DNA from: Spisula solida
Taxonomy: Eukaryota > Mollusca > Bivalvia > Venerida > Mactridae
NCBI GenBank assembly: GCA_947247005.1
Contig: OX365946.1
Span: 8,750,453 to 8,814,452 of the forward strand
Length of the DNA: 64,000 nucleotides
Direction: 5' to 3'
Below the pieces are notes generated by a model. The model did no database searches, had not been told where the DNA came from, and saw only the letters and a list, made by a program, of their open reading frames with translations. Below, in pieces: positions 49,401 through 61,300 of this stretch (position 1 is its first letter; every line of letters starts with the position of its first letter). The translations under genes and the position numbers were made by a program.

Positions 49401-51101
49401 GCAGTAAAATCTAGTCTACCGTACCAACATGTTAGAAATTAGAAGTATTACCACAGTACACAAACACAACGTCAAGCAACATATTATAAACTATTGAACA
49501 GACATGGTGAGAGGAATATGAAAGCACTGTACCCGAACTGGATGGAAATATTTGGCAACCGTTTTCCTCTGTACATCCATGATACCGAGGAAGTTTTCCC
49601 CACATTTTAACCAGGGTACCAGTCGGAGAAAGGGAAAAGCCGACAACAGAGTATCTGCATATAGTGAAGCAAGGTATTGTGAGTATTCGATCCGTTGCCA
49701 GAACAAATTTTCGTCAGGGTCTCCTTCTTGTATTGTCTCACCGACAAGCTGAAAATAAAACAAGACACAAAAACCTGTTTGGTCAACTTCAAACTCTGAT
49801 AATAAATATTGACTATAACTGAAGAACAATTGGATATATTTGCGACGCTTACTCGTCCAATTACATAACACAATGTATAAACAGATAAACATATATCAGA
49901 TTTCAACACTAAATGCACAATGTACACAGTCATGTGTTGTTCCAATAATCATCATAATTAAACCATGTACGATGGATGGCACGGTAGTCAAGTTGTCCCT
50001 GGTTCGAATCTCGTTCGGGGCACTTAGGGATTTCTGATACGCTTTATAGTGTTTCCCACCCAACCTCTTGAGTAAGTCGTGCGTGTGTATGTGTTATACA
50101 ATTGGCCCGATAAAAGGGTGGGGTATCACAACCGGATTCCTTGTATCACATAATTACCCCCGAAGCCAGAGGGCATTGGCTATAAAGGCAGGGGAAAATA
50201 GTTGACCACAAACTGACGACGACTTTTGGTCGAACAAAAACAAAAATAAAACCATGAACTGTTCCCAAAAACTTGTCCAGATACTATAGTTAACTTAGAT
50301 ATGAACACAGGCGCAAAATAAAACACACCGACAATTAAATGGCGACTGAATAAATGTTATTAGTAAATGTGCTACTACTAATGCCGGCCCGTAATATCGA
50401 AACAATATGTATAATATGGAAATAAAAGTGGGATACATGTATGTATAATTTGTCAATATTTACTAAAGATGGGAAATACACAATCGTCTGACAAGAACAC
50501 TGGTATTGAATTGATAATAACTATTACTTACTATTAAAGAAATTATATTCGAAAGTGATCTCTTGACAAATTCCACAAAGTCAAATTCTTTTGGCTTCAT
50601 GTTATCGAGTTTTCTCTGGATGATACCCATTTCAATGAGCACCTTGTCTTCCAAATCTTTAACGCCTGTTCCATATGCATGAAGCGCCTTAATGTAAGTC
50701 TTTTTCATGGTCTTGTACTCGTGTCCTCTGGCGTCATTTGCAAATCCGACAGATTGACCACCATTACGGCAATATGTCGCATAGAAAGAATTCCCTTTAT
50801 CACCAAAGTATTTACTATATTCCTCTGAACAATACGCTTTCCTCATTAACGGCATAGAGTTTAGAATCACCACATTTTTTCCCATTAACTTCAAACCATA
50901 TATTTCACCATATCTCTGAGCCAGTTCGTTGCACTTAAAAATGATGTTGGATTCATTCATTTGCAACGCCTGTCCAATGAAAGGTAAACCAGGTGGTTGT
51001 GGAATCGGCTTCCTTCCAACAATACTCGCTCTTCTTTTGATATAGTTCAATGTAATAATAAGCACAACAATGGCTACAATAAATCCAACAAGCACAATCA
51101 T
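43265..51101 (-). CDS. Cytochrome P450 (CYP2 clan), intact, P450-2
   Basis: Heme-thiolate monooxygenase, expected in the ER membrane, using NADPH-P450 reductase to oxidise small lipophilic substrates. Exons 50532-51101, 49533-49748, 48750-48891, 47574-47839, 44714-44841 and 43265-43484 join in frame to 513 codons plus stop, the usual length. In order: N-terminal anchor MIVLVGFIVAIVVLIITL (residues 1-18), proline hinge PIPQPPGLPFIG, I helix DAGIGTTWS, helix K EKEVHR (ExxR), PERF in FRPERF, heme loop FGLGERRCLGE with the Cys ligand, C-terminus VRAVPR. The I helix lacks the acidic residue usual before Thr (Gly instead). The start is the first Met before the anchor and aligns with both paralogues. 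It diverges from P450-3 across 3.7 kb. Substrate is unknown; similar molluscan proteins are often labelled CYP1/2/17-like. Confidence 0.94.
43919..44690. mobile_element. Insertion of about 770 bp in P450-2 intron 5
   Basis: Absent from the matching site in P450-1 intron 5 (about 31970-31985), where 'gaaagtttgatgaagactaagtaagc' is continuous. The right end ('tctgtgctcggctgcttaagatgag..ccttccctgtctgatta') recurs in reverse complement at about 56065-56115 and, more weakly, about 63825-63870. No transposase or clear terminal repeats. The 93-codon open frame 4235-4516 within it (at 44235-44516) is not a family I know. Confidence 0.7.
44714..44841 (-). CDS. P450-2 exon 5, PERF motif
   Basis: 128 nt between 'tgcag' and 'gtatac'. 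Encodes VLANAWFVHHDENIWGDP and FRPERFLDEHGDLLPPEH. Confidence 0.95.
45460..46408 (+). repeat. 63-bp minisatellite built of three 21-mers, with a 315-bp higher-order repeat
   Basis: Core unit of 63 bp consists of three related 21-bp parts starting tgtgcatacatcattt, tgtgcgtttgtcatt and tgtgcattaatcatg. Variant units ('gcctacatcatttcgttgtg' with 'tgtgttggtc') recur exactly 315 bp apart (45831 and 46146), i.e. five units. Left of about 45770 the units are degenerate. Because 63 is a multiple of three, open frames run through it on both strands (for example 45530-46492, 320 codons), with peptide periods of 7 and 21 residues. I do not regard these as genes. It lies in P450-2 intron 4. Confidence 0.93.
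46407..46815. repeat. Direct-repeat pair beside the minisatellite
   Basis: 46407-46535 ('cagcgctcggaaaagag', 'gctgataatctgtggtagtttaatgga', 'gatcaatactattaac') recurs at 46698-46815 ('cagcgctgggaaaaggg', 'gctgacgatctctggtaatttaatgga', 'gatcaatactatcaac'). The offset is about 290 bp. Perhaps the end of the element carrying the minisatellite. Confidence 0.7.
47380..47408 (+). repeat. Short (AC)n microsatellite
   Basis: Interrupted 'acacacac' run in P450-2 intron 4. A C13 tract lies nearby at about 47213-47225. Confidence 0.8.
47574..47839 (-). CDS. P450-2 exon 4, I helix end and helix K
   Basis: 266 nt between 'catttcag' and 'gtatga'. Encodes GIGTTWSLLTNSM, LHHPECQSKIQEEIDRVIG and EKEVHRYAIVLPLLLPH, then EFEGYGIEKDSM. 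Confidence 0.95.
48410..48660 (+). repeat. Intron repeat 'agtatcacgaagacg', copy at P450-2
   Basis: Counterpart of 33250-33450, again antisense in intron 3, about 90-340 bp downstream of exon 3. Continues through 'gtgcacgatttgcttgcggaaaattatatattcc' and 'acattaagagaatggccgtaac'. Confidence 0.75.
48750..48891 (-). CDS. P450-2 exon 3
   Basis: 142 nt between 'ctacttgcag' and 'gtacgt'. Encodes TTHRAGDDQGIIQFYLEHQR, then FFTDDMIIGQMNETIDA leading into the I helix. Confidence 0.93.
49533..49748 (-). CDS. P450-2 exon 2
   Basis: 216 nt between 'ttttcag' and 'gtacag'. Encodes LVGETIQEGDPDENLFWQR through FLRLVPWLKCGENFLG to YFHPVR (helices F-G region). Confidence 0.95.
49960..50220 (+). mobile_element. 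Possible tRNA-derived SINE
   Basis: 'gatggcacggtagtcaagttgtccctggttcgaatctcg' has a good B box (ggttcgaatc) and a weak A box, followed by about 200 bp of unrelated body. Within P450-2 intron 1. Borders are not defined. Confidence 0.4.
50532..51101 (-). CDS. P450-2 exon 1, membrane anchor and hinge
   Basis: 570 nt, 190 codons, from ATG 51099-51101 to donor 'gtaagt'. Hydrophobic anchor, PIPQPPGLPFIG hinge, and SLSNIISLI at the end. Confidence 0.95.
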
Positions 51102-51300
51102 AGTAACAGTTTATGTATAACCGGTATCAACATCAACTTACTACACAAAACTGTCATCTATATGTATATTGTATACATCCAATCGTTCTATGGGACGTTA
51201 TGTACTTTTACGCTTCGTGTAAGATGTACTGAAGTTGAGGTTTAGATAAAGGTTTATGTATAATGAACACTAGCGGACAGTACATATAGGTGTATTTAGG
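51102..51300 (-). promoter_or_regulatory. Conserved 5' flank of P450-2
   Basis: Upstream counterpart of 37732-37880. Shared 'tatcaacatcaacttactacaca' and 'aggtttatgtataatgaacac'. Likely promoter and 5' UTR by position; no TATA box is convincing. P450-3's upstream region does not show these blocks. Confidence 0.35.
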
Positions 51301-51477
51301 CTATGCATATTGATGTACTTAAACCATAGAGTCTGTACAGTTAAACTCCCCGTTTAGCTACCCAAGTTGGAAAGTAGGTCCATGGTCCAGTAGGCTTATA
51401 TATATGTCCGGTGTTCACCATTGGACTAGGCGAGCATTCTGTAATTTTGTTGAAGATGATCATATAATACTAGGCCA

Positions 51478-52538
51478 TAGGCGGATCCAAGGGGGGGGGG
51501 ACCCGGCGTACGCCCCCCCCCCCCTAAAATCGCCGGAGCCTAGGTAATTTCTCATATTTTGGATGTAAGAACAATATTGATATGCAATTTTTTTCGCTCC
51601 CTTCGCTCGCGTAAATTAAACAATAATCAATTTATGGATTTTAAAGTGAACTTAATGTTGTATGCAAAAACAAGATATCGGACTGATTGGTAGCATGGTG
51701 CCAAACATCGGCTACAGAAATGCCGAGATTCTTGCACATTGAAAATGTCCGACAAGACATAAAATATTAATAGATCGCGTTGGCTTTATTTTCTAATAAA
51801 CCTGTCCTTTTCATTAAAAAAGATACCTCAGAATGCAGCTAACGTGATTCTATTTAAAAAGTCACGAGGTATAAAGCCACTGGCCCGTGGACTCCCTAGT
51901 CGCTGAATCCCAAGTACTTCATATTTCCACTTAAACAAAACTGAAGCCCTGGAGTCCACAGGGTATGCTGCTCAGATAGACATTGCCTTTTTTCGTGACG
52001 AATTCACAGCAGCTATATATCAGTGAATATTATCAAGTCGATTATCGTTAGTCCTGACTATGCTGTTCATATAAACAACATTTTTCAAGCTCGCTTCGCT
52101 CGATGAAGAACTACGTAAATTCAATGAAAGCTTTTGATTTACCATTGAGTTGTTTGGGTATGCTGCTCAGACAAACACTGATTTTTTTTCTAATTCTGAC
52201 AATAACTGCATCAGTGAATATTACCAAGTAATAAGAATGTGGTGTATGAAGCTGAAATAGATAATTGCATTTTTTCTTGCTCGCTACGCTCGCACAACCA
52301 CTATAAGTTAATTTTTTCAAGTAGGGAATGACTTTGAGGATATGCTGTTCAAATAATTAATGCATATATTCTTACTCGCCTTGCTCTCACAATAATTTTA
52401 TCAATGAATATTATAAGATAAAGAACGAAATTGTGTGGAATGCTTCTCAGAAGCTTCGCTCGCACATTTTCTTGGGGGGGGGGGTATCAATACATGAATG
52501 TACGCCCCCCCTAACGCCAAATCCTGGATCCGCCCCTG
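51478..52538. mobile_element. G-tract-ended TIR element 1
   Basis: Left 'ggcggatcc' at 51480-51488 followed by G10; right 'ggatccgcc' at 52526-52534 preceded by a C7 tract and 'tacgccccccctaacg'. The inside has repeated 'ttcgctcgc' motifs spaced by AT-rich DNA. No coding. Lies between P450-2 and P450-3. Confidence 0.8.
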
Positions 52539-52577
52539 TAGGCCTACTTGTTCATACAGTCGCTGTTCTCGTACTGA

Positions 52578-53345
52578 ACATGGGCGTAGGAGCGTCTTCA
52601 ACATTGGGGGGCCAAATATTTGGGAAGGGGGGGGGGGGGGCAAAAAATGTTTTTTGAGATAAGTGGGAGGTCATATTAAGTGTTAATAAGCTATGGTGAA
52701 AGTTTGTGTTTATATTCACTAAGGTAAGGTATATCTACGAAGTTTTTTGCTTGTCAAAATACCGGGTAAAAAATTGAACCCTATCATAAAGTACATCATG
52801 TAGTATTTCAGTAGGGGGGTCCGGGGGCATGCTCCCCCGGGATTTTTTTTAAAACGGATCAATCTGGTGCGTTCTGAGATTATTTTATGGTAAGATCAAT
52901 CAAATTAAGTCCTTATTTTGTAAATATTTTTACTAATTATTAAAAAGATGCCCGAATTCTGAGAGTTTTAGTGGTTTAGTAAGGGAATTTAACAAAGCAA
53001 TGACAAAGTTTAAAAGCAATATAGGAACTGGTGCAAACTTTATCTTTCAATGTATTTCTCTAGTCTTTGTACATGCAGCTCTTTTCAACAATTACGTGAT
53101 CAGGTGATATCTTATTTTATAGAATAAAATAAATTTGCGAGCGAAGCGAGCACGAAAATTCACATTAAAATTTATACTTTTTAACCAAGGATAAAAGGCA
53201 AATTACCTATTACAAGACTATTTTAGGCGGAAAATTATGAATATGGTCTGAATTATTGGGGGGGCCAAACGATATCTTGGCCCCCCCTGTCCTAACATTG
53301 GGGGGGCCTGGCCCCCCCTGGCCCCCCCTTCTCCTACGCCCATGT
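52578..53345. mobile_element. G-tract-ended TIR element 2
   Basis: Ends 'acatgggcgtaggag' (52578-52592) and its perfect reverse complement (53331-53345). Both ends are followed inward by long G or C tracts (for example G14 near 52627, 'gcctggccccccctggcccccc' near 53306). Includes 'gcgagcgaagcgagc'. Non-coding. Confidence 0.88.
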
Positions 53346-54782
53346 GAAGTAAAATTAATGACATGTTGTGTAATTGTGACAGGAGCAGTTATTTTGTAAT
53401 CATGTGTTTGAAAATAGTTTACAATTTCTTCTTGGTATGTCAGAGGTCTAATGCAATGCAGAACGACTTGACAAACATAAACGTCTCTCACACGCATATT
53501 TTGTAGTTTTTTCGTTTATCAGTTACTTCCCTTGCTTTGGTGTTTTAGGCGCTGAAAAATTAGCAATTGTTCGTAAATTCGACTTAGGACTTGGGCCCTG
53601 CGAAATCGTGTGGCGTTATCATTAGAAACCGCGTTAGTTGAAACTTTAATAAAAACGAGCGGTAAATCAATTTGAAATAATGTACCTAATACCATCAAAA
53701 AGATGAATGAATTAGTTTCAGCAATCAAAAAGTTGAATGTTAAAGCTGAATAACCTAGTTGCAAACGTAAAACCGTTACGGCTGAAATATATAGTTTTAG
53801 CTGTCTGAAGCCCTACAACGTTATAGAATAACAGTCTGAAAAAGCTGATTACCATGGTTTCATCAGAACTAGTTTCGGCAATAAATAAGCCAAATGCCCC
53901 AACCAGAATGAGCTACTTTAAACCTTTAGCATGTCAAAGTTGAATAACCACGCTTAACAGCTAGTTTTAGTAGAGATTATCATTTAAGGCTAACAAGTTG
54001 GCAATTCCTGAGTATACATCCCCTTTTGCTATGCTTTGAACTAGTTACCAAGGTTTTGACCCGATATACCAAACAGGGCCTTGGTGTGACTGAGTGATTA
54101 TAAATGCATATCTTGTCAGTTTTTGTCACTAAAATGACTATTCCTCGATTGATACAATTGGCCACCGACCCAGACATAATTCATACAACTCGTTCAATTT
54201 TGTTAAAAGTAAAATGCATCCAGTATGCAGTTTAACTTATCGAAACGGAATACAAGACAGCATAAATGGTGTGCAGTTATATACATGATCAATTATTCAA
54301 TAAATATAATTGTACATGTCAAAATTATAAAAATAATACCAGCCCATATAGAAAGTGAATTCATAAGGATTCTGAACTTGTGTACTGTAAATGTGTCTTA
54401 AACATTTTTTGTTGTTGTACATGTATAATCTTCTCCTTTAGAAGATATCGTTAATATAGATATACTAAATAAATGGTACTAAATCTCAACCGCTAAATCG
54501 AAAAATGAGACAGCTATGTGTAAGTTTCGTTTTATTAACCATAAAGTACAATTAAATTTTAGGCGTTAGTAGTTCATGTCATTTTACGTGTACGTACACG
54601 TAACTTGAATAGTTCAATCGCTCGTACCATTGACCTACATTGTTTTTTACGAACTATGAAAAAGCAGTTTGAGAAGTAGGTCGTCTATGAAGCGAGCAAT
54701 CACACTTGCATACAAGTGAATCGACAGTAGTCAATGTAAAGGTGCGGATTGTTGTTGATCTTACAATACTGGTCCTTAAACA
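53346..54782. other. Intergenic upstream of P450-3
   Basis: No gene. The stretch 53780-53850 carries 'ttttagctgtctgaagcc' fragments like 18400 and 56260. The promoter of P450-3 should lie just before 54783, but no TATA box or other core element stands out. Confidence 0.4.
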
Positions 54783-55352
54783 ATGATTGCTCTTGCTGGA
54801 GCTATTGTAGCCATTGTTGTGCTTGCAATTACTTTGAAATATGTGAAGGATACGAGGAAAATTAAGGGTAGGAAGCCGATTCCAAAACCACCCGGATTAC
54901 CTTTCATTGGACAGGCGTTACAAATGAACGCATCTACCATCATTTACAAGTTGGATGAATTTGCCCAACGGTATGGTGAAATATACCAGTTAACTTTGAT
55001 GGGGAAGACCGTGGTGGTTCTAAACTCAATGCCGTTAATGAGGAAAGCGTATTGCTCGGACCAGTATTCGAAGTACTTTAATGACATAGGTAACTCTTTC
55101 TTCTCCAAATATTGCCGAAATGGCGGCGAGTCTGTGGCAATAGCGAATGATGCGAGTGGATACAAGTATAAAGCCATGAAAAAGACTTACATTAAGGCGC
55201 TCCATACGTATGGGACCGGAGTTAAAGATTTGGAGGACAAGGTGCTTATTGAAATGCGTAACATCCAGAGAAAACTGCATAACATGAAACCAAAGGAATT
55301 TGACTTTGTTAGCTTCATTAAGAGATCCCTTTCAAATGTTATTTCTATAATA
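54783..55352 (+). CDS. P450-3 exon 1, membrane anchor and hinge
   Basis: 570 nt from ATG to donor 'gtaagt'. Ends SLSNVISII like its paralogues. ATG context is 'aaacaatga'. Confidence 0.95.
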
Positions 55353-58300
55353 GTAAGTATATTCCATTTAACATGTTATAGTATTGTGTAATGGTATGCT
55401 ATTTGTCATCTTCACCGTTCATTAATAAAATTAAAGGAATACGCATTAATTTCGTATTTTAAGTTATAATTTTGCTTATTTTGCTAAATTCGGAATATCA
55501 CAACTCACTGTCGGTCCGCCTCGATAGCCTCGTGGTAGAGCATCCGTTTGAGTGCGAGAGGTTTCGGGTTCGATACCATCCAGCGACGTACCAATGTCGT
55601 TAAAATTGTATTGGTATATCTTCCGTGCTTGACTTTAAACATATGAGTACTAGTAGTTTGATTCAGGTACTGCTTGTTTAACTAGAGTCAGGATAATATG
55701 ACAGCGTAGTCTCAGTATTGACTGAAATACTGTATGACAATTTTCTAAAATATAAAATCAGTTACTTCAAAGAACTTTATTTGTCATGTCCCTGTTTTCA
55801 CATTGTCATACATCTAATGATGGCTAATAAAATTATCTTCGTTATAATGAACCGTCGCAATATAAAAATATAGCATGCATATTTTAAAATTCGTTTGCGG
55901 ATGCGGACTCCAACCTGCTAATCATCAATTTATACAGTGTACCATGAGTTTGCGTCTATTTGTTTTTCAAATTTACCATGCTTTCTTTACTACGGCATGT
56001 GCAACTAGGTGGTCTATACATCCTACATCCCGATCCTTGTCACTGCAGTACTTATTGTTGAATACAATTACAAAGATAATGAAAAATCGGACAGGGAAGG
56101 CAGTACTCCACAGAAACAGCCGAGCACAGAAATCAACAATAACGCATCTGAACGGGAAAATAAAACGTAAGTGCTATAGGTGCTGCTCTCAGCTGTCATA
56201 AAGTTCTAAAACGGAAATACGTAAAACGAATTGGGGATGGAAAGGGAAAAAAATTAAACCTACACGCTTCAAGTCCTAACTTCAACTGTCAAAAACGTTC
56301 TAAAAGTTTAAAAATCTCTGTACGATAATTTGTATAACCCTGCAATATTTTTGAAGGTAGTCAACCAGAATCCTATTTATTGCCTAAATAATAAGCTGAT
56401 GACAGTAGTTGTGTCTATTATTTTTTCTCTTTGATAATGTGACTAGTAATTGAACTTAACTTGACACGCGTTGAACCGATGTTGAAAAGTAGTGTCCCGG
56501 TAAAGCATCACGTGATCATGATAGACCAATCACATTCGTTGATTTAGCTTCTACATATGTGTCAGGTGTGACGTAGCATCAATTTCATCGACCATAATTA
56601 TACCCTTAATCTAGTTGTAAAAAAGAAATTAGAGTGAACTATCTACAAATATTATATACCCTTATTGTTTTACGTTTATAGAGCATTTCAGTAGATTTTA
56701 TAAGTAAGTAATTTGAATATATCGTGTAACAAATGATCGTGACTCTAGATGTAGTTAATGGTATAAAAATAATAAGGCGGGTACATTTCTTATTAACTTC
56801 CGTTCTAATAAAAGCGGTGAACAACGAGTTGTGCTGCCACTCGACCTCTGTAAAACACATAATACATATGCTATATAAATATATATAATTATATGGTAAC
56901 GCGATACTTTTAGAATATTAAATACATTCGTACTCTACACCGTTTACTGTAATACAAACTGTATACATTTTGTAATACATATTACGACTTGGCCTGTATT
57001 ATGCCGAATTTGACATGTCATGTAAGCATGAGACCTATTGTGGAATGTTAGATTTAATATATGGTCGTGTAGTTACATGACAGGGGTATACTGTTCGCCG
57101 CAGATTCAACCAAGTCAGCCAAAGTGCCGAGCGCGATCTTATCAATGCCTTAGCCGAAACTGATACGGAGTGCATATTCACAATAGCATTTAGTCGGGGC
57201 ATGATGGTCAAGAAGTTAAACAAGCGTCTCCAACGGCAGAATGGGTTTTCATTTGTTTTCGGCGGAAGGTTTGTCATATTTTGTGTTGCACGTAATAATA
57301 GATGTACCAAAATGTATTCTAGCTATAGACATGATAATTGTAAGAATGTGTAACAATGTATGAAGTTGCGCAATTTGTATAAAAGTGTTTAACTGTATTT
57401 AAGCGGATTTAGCTCAGTGGTAACACACTGGGCTGTCAATCTAGAGATCGTGGGTTCAATCCCTGGCATCGGCACTTGACATATTATGAAATATTTATAA
57501 TATTTCCCGCTATATCTTGCCGTGTGGCCTGCAAGTATCTTGAAGTGCCAGGAAGCTGTGTATCGGTGCTGTACACCGGGCACATTAAAGAACCAGGCTG
57601 TCTATTCGAAATAAGAGCTAGGCGCACTTCTGCTGCACCGGACATGCCTGTATCTAATATCTCTCTCTCCCTTCAGGGGCTTTCTCTCCGTCTGTCCCTC
57701 TGGTCAGATCATGCTGTATTTGCACTGGTAGAGGATGCACCTGCGCCCTTGTGGCTGCAACAAAAAAATGTAAAGTGCCTTTGAACGTGCGTTCGCATGA
57801 AAAGGGCGCTATATAAATCTGGTATATTTTATTTTATTTATTTATTTTTATCAGCATTGTTTGAAGATCTCGATTTCGTTAAATTTTCACTTTTTTGTTT
57901 GTTTATTTTTAGCTTGTCGGTGAATCGATACCCGAGGGAGATCCGGACGAAAACTTGTTCTGGCAAAGTATCGAGTTCGGGGAACTACTTGCTTCACAAC
58001 ATGCAGACAGTGTGTTGTCGGCTCTTCCATTTCTTCGGTTGATACCCGGGCTGAAATATGGCAACATGTTCCTTGGCTACATGGCTGTACATGATAGACT
58101 CGTTGAGAAATACTTCAATTCAGTTCGGGTAGGATGTTATACAATTTCTGTTGAACTTGATTTATACCTAAGTACATGTGTATGTTATTTTTGTGTAAGA
58201 AACGACCTTTTACATACTTGGAAGCGTCTGAAAGATGTGCAACTGCCAAAGGAGCCCGATGTGGTCTCAGCTCTTCTTGTAATGAAGTTTATTATAAATT

Positions 58301-61300
58301 AATTGCTATATTATGTATGTATTATAGTCCAGAGAATTTGACACGACTCTCGACCTTTAGATTAGCATAATTTAACAGCTGATAAATTGATCATTATTGT
58401 CTATATTTATAACCCTGGCTGTATGTTTTCATAAGCGGAGAGTATCACAAGGACGATCGAGGCGAAATACCAACACAAATCTAAATCAAAGCAATGAGAG
58501 TACGGAAGGGAGGCGATCTGGTTGCTGCTACTAAAGCTTAAACCGACTTTACACGTTTAATGTTCGTTTTCTTACTGCCGATCTTGTCTTGAATGTCAAA
58601 GTAGGCATAATGTGACTATATAGGCATGTTGGTTATCTAAATAATTGTTAAAAGGTGCATATTAATTTATATGTAATACGTGTATTGAATGCGTATATCA
58701 AAAGTGGCTTTAAAATAATACTACGCGCCTATTTATCAGATTCTACAGTACCGTCTTGTAATCACTTCCCTCACAGCGGGAGACAGTCTATAGAAAGCGG
58801 CTAGCTAGTACAGCGACACCATATGATTGCATAATAGTACTTTGCAGACCGTATACGATTAATTGATAAAACTATCACTTGACCGTAGTCTGAAGTTTCT
58901 AAAAATAGCTTTACAACCGGGACATTTGATGAACACGTCATTTTCGTACTATGGAACAAGTTCGGTATCAGCCGGTGTAGATATTTTTTTGGCCAAAATA
59001 TCGATTTAACGAACAGTTTCACAATAATTTTTGATCTTAGAATAAACAAATGTTGCTGATTGGCTTAAATTAGTTAAAAAATTTGGAGAAACATATGTAG
59101 CAGTATTGGGAATGTTGACTGTTTATGGAACTACTTGCATGCGGATTCACATAGCAGCCTAAAGGCGGTTAATTTTGTATTAAGAAATGGGCAATGGTAG
59201 TAATGAGAGGCTTAATCGCCTCCTAAAAATCGATATTGCACGATTTGCTCGCGGAAATTTATATATTCAACGCAATTACCTTGTAATATATTCATGCATA
59301 AAGGCCAGGATCATGTCAAATTCTCTGTGCTGTGCATCTACAGGCTGTACACCAAGCAGGAGACGAGCAGGGTATTGTTCAATTCTATTTGGAACAACAA
59401 AGAAAAGAAAAACTAACCAAGGGAAACGATATATTTCTTACCGACGATATCATAGTTGCACAGATGCATGAAACTATTGACGCAGGTAAGTATTTTTAGA
59501 TGTAATCTAGTAGAATTGTACAAATAGCATATTACGTGTAAATGTACATGTATATACCGGACACTGTCAGTGAGTTGTTTTTATCAAATTTGAATTGAGT
59601 TGGCCAGAAAATATTCAAATAGTGGCATATTTAAGTGATGGGATGCATGACAAAATAACAAGCCGAGTCATAAGCCTAAATGTTAAAGGTACTTTGATGT
59701 TTATCCAAAAACTGCCCAAATGTTGCCTACCTATGCTTGCCAAATAGAAATTTCAAGTTCAATTTCATCACCGAACTATGATGCAAAAGACTACATATTT
59801 GTCGCAAATAACATTTGCAAAACCATTACAATTGCAAACTACTGTTTCAATATGATACGTTAGAACGCATGATTCCATTAACGGGGTATTTAGCAATAAT
59901 TAATGACAAGGTCCTTTCCGACTCAAAGTGTAAAATAAATTAAAATGTCTTGTTAAATTAACTTGTGTTTTTGTAACAGCTAGTCAAATTTGATTCGAAA
60001 GTGCAGTGTTCAGAAAGGAAATGAATGGATATAATTATATACATGCACATATTTCTGAATTACCCATACAAGAATGATTTTCAGATTATTTAAACGGCAA
60101 GTAGAGCGGTTGTAGCAGCTTTTGTTGTCCTTTAACCAGGCGTTGTAGCATAGCCAAGGGTGTCGGTAAATGTCGCATAATTACACGACTTTTTATTCCG
60201 TTCTATAATTCAACTTCAATGAAGTTGATCATCTTGATAGTGAAGTTTCATCAAAGTTTAACCAAAAGTAATTTATAAGTAATTTATACGAACTTCGAGA
60301 TCACCCCTCGTATGGTGTACAAAGTAAAATTGCACATTGTTCGAACGTTAATTGAATGCTACTTAAGATTGCGTATCGTTTCTGTTCGATTCAGTATGTA
60401 CGTAATTTATCTCGCATAAACGACATGTGTGTTGGTCTCCATAGCGTAACGTAAGATATTGATACATGTACCCCGGTATAATATTTGACATCAAAGTTAG
60501 TCATAGTCACTACACAGTGACAACCCAAATATTATACAGTTAATGATGTATGAAATGTTGCTATTTTGAAATATCAAAACTGTCTGTGTCTTTAAACATG
60601 AGTTTATGTTTAGTATAATAACTATTTCATGACATAGCATTTTATAACGTATAATTACGTGGGACGTTAAAACAAGAGGGCCCAAAGGGCCCTAGGTCGC
60701 TCACCTGTCGAATTTAACCTAGATTTTGTTAAGATGATCATTGTGACCAAGTTTTATACAGATTAGGCAAATATTGTGACCTCTAGTGACTACAAAAGTT
60801 TTTTATATTTGACCTAATGACCTAGTTTTTGACCCCAGATAAAACAATATCGGACTTGACCTAGATTGTGTTGAGATGATCATTGTGACCAAGTTTCGTA
60901 AAGATCAGGCCAAAACTGTGACCTCTAGTGACTACACAAGGTTTTTCTATTATTTGACCTTGTGACCTAGTTTTTGACCCCAGATGACCCAATATCGAAC
61001 TTGATCTAGATTTTTTTTAGATGATCATTGTGACCGAGTTTCATAAAGATTAGACCAAAATTGTGACCTCTAGTGACTACGCAAGGTATTTCTATGATTT
61101 GACCTTGTGACCTAGTTTTTGACCCCAGCTGACCCATTATCGAACTCGATCTAGATTTTGTTGTTATAATCATTGTGACTAAGTTTCGTAAAGATCAGGC
61201 CAAAACTGGGACCTCTAGTGACTACACAAGGTTTTTCTATGATTTGATCTTGTGACCTAGTTTTTGACCCCGGATGACCCAATATCAAACTTGACCTAGA

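Noticed and set aside
57402..57475. Functional tRNA-Asp gene
   Set aside because: The A and B boxes and a GTC loop are present, but the acceptor and T stems mispair and a SINE body with a 'gcgctatataaat' end follows; it is a SINE head.
57476..57784. 102-codon open frame on the + strand
   Set aside because: It lies inside the body of the tRNA-derived SINE.
58187..58290. Possible extra P450-3 exon (frame reading LLHTWKRLKDVQLPKEP)
   Set aside because: Exon 2 to exon 3 join in frame without it in all three genes, the total length fits CYP2-clan proteins, no phase-compatible acceptor is present, and the paralogues lack it.
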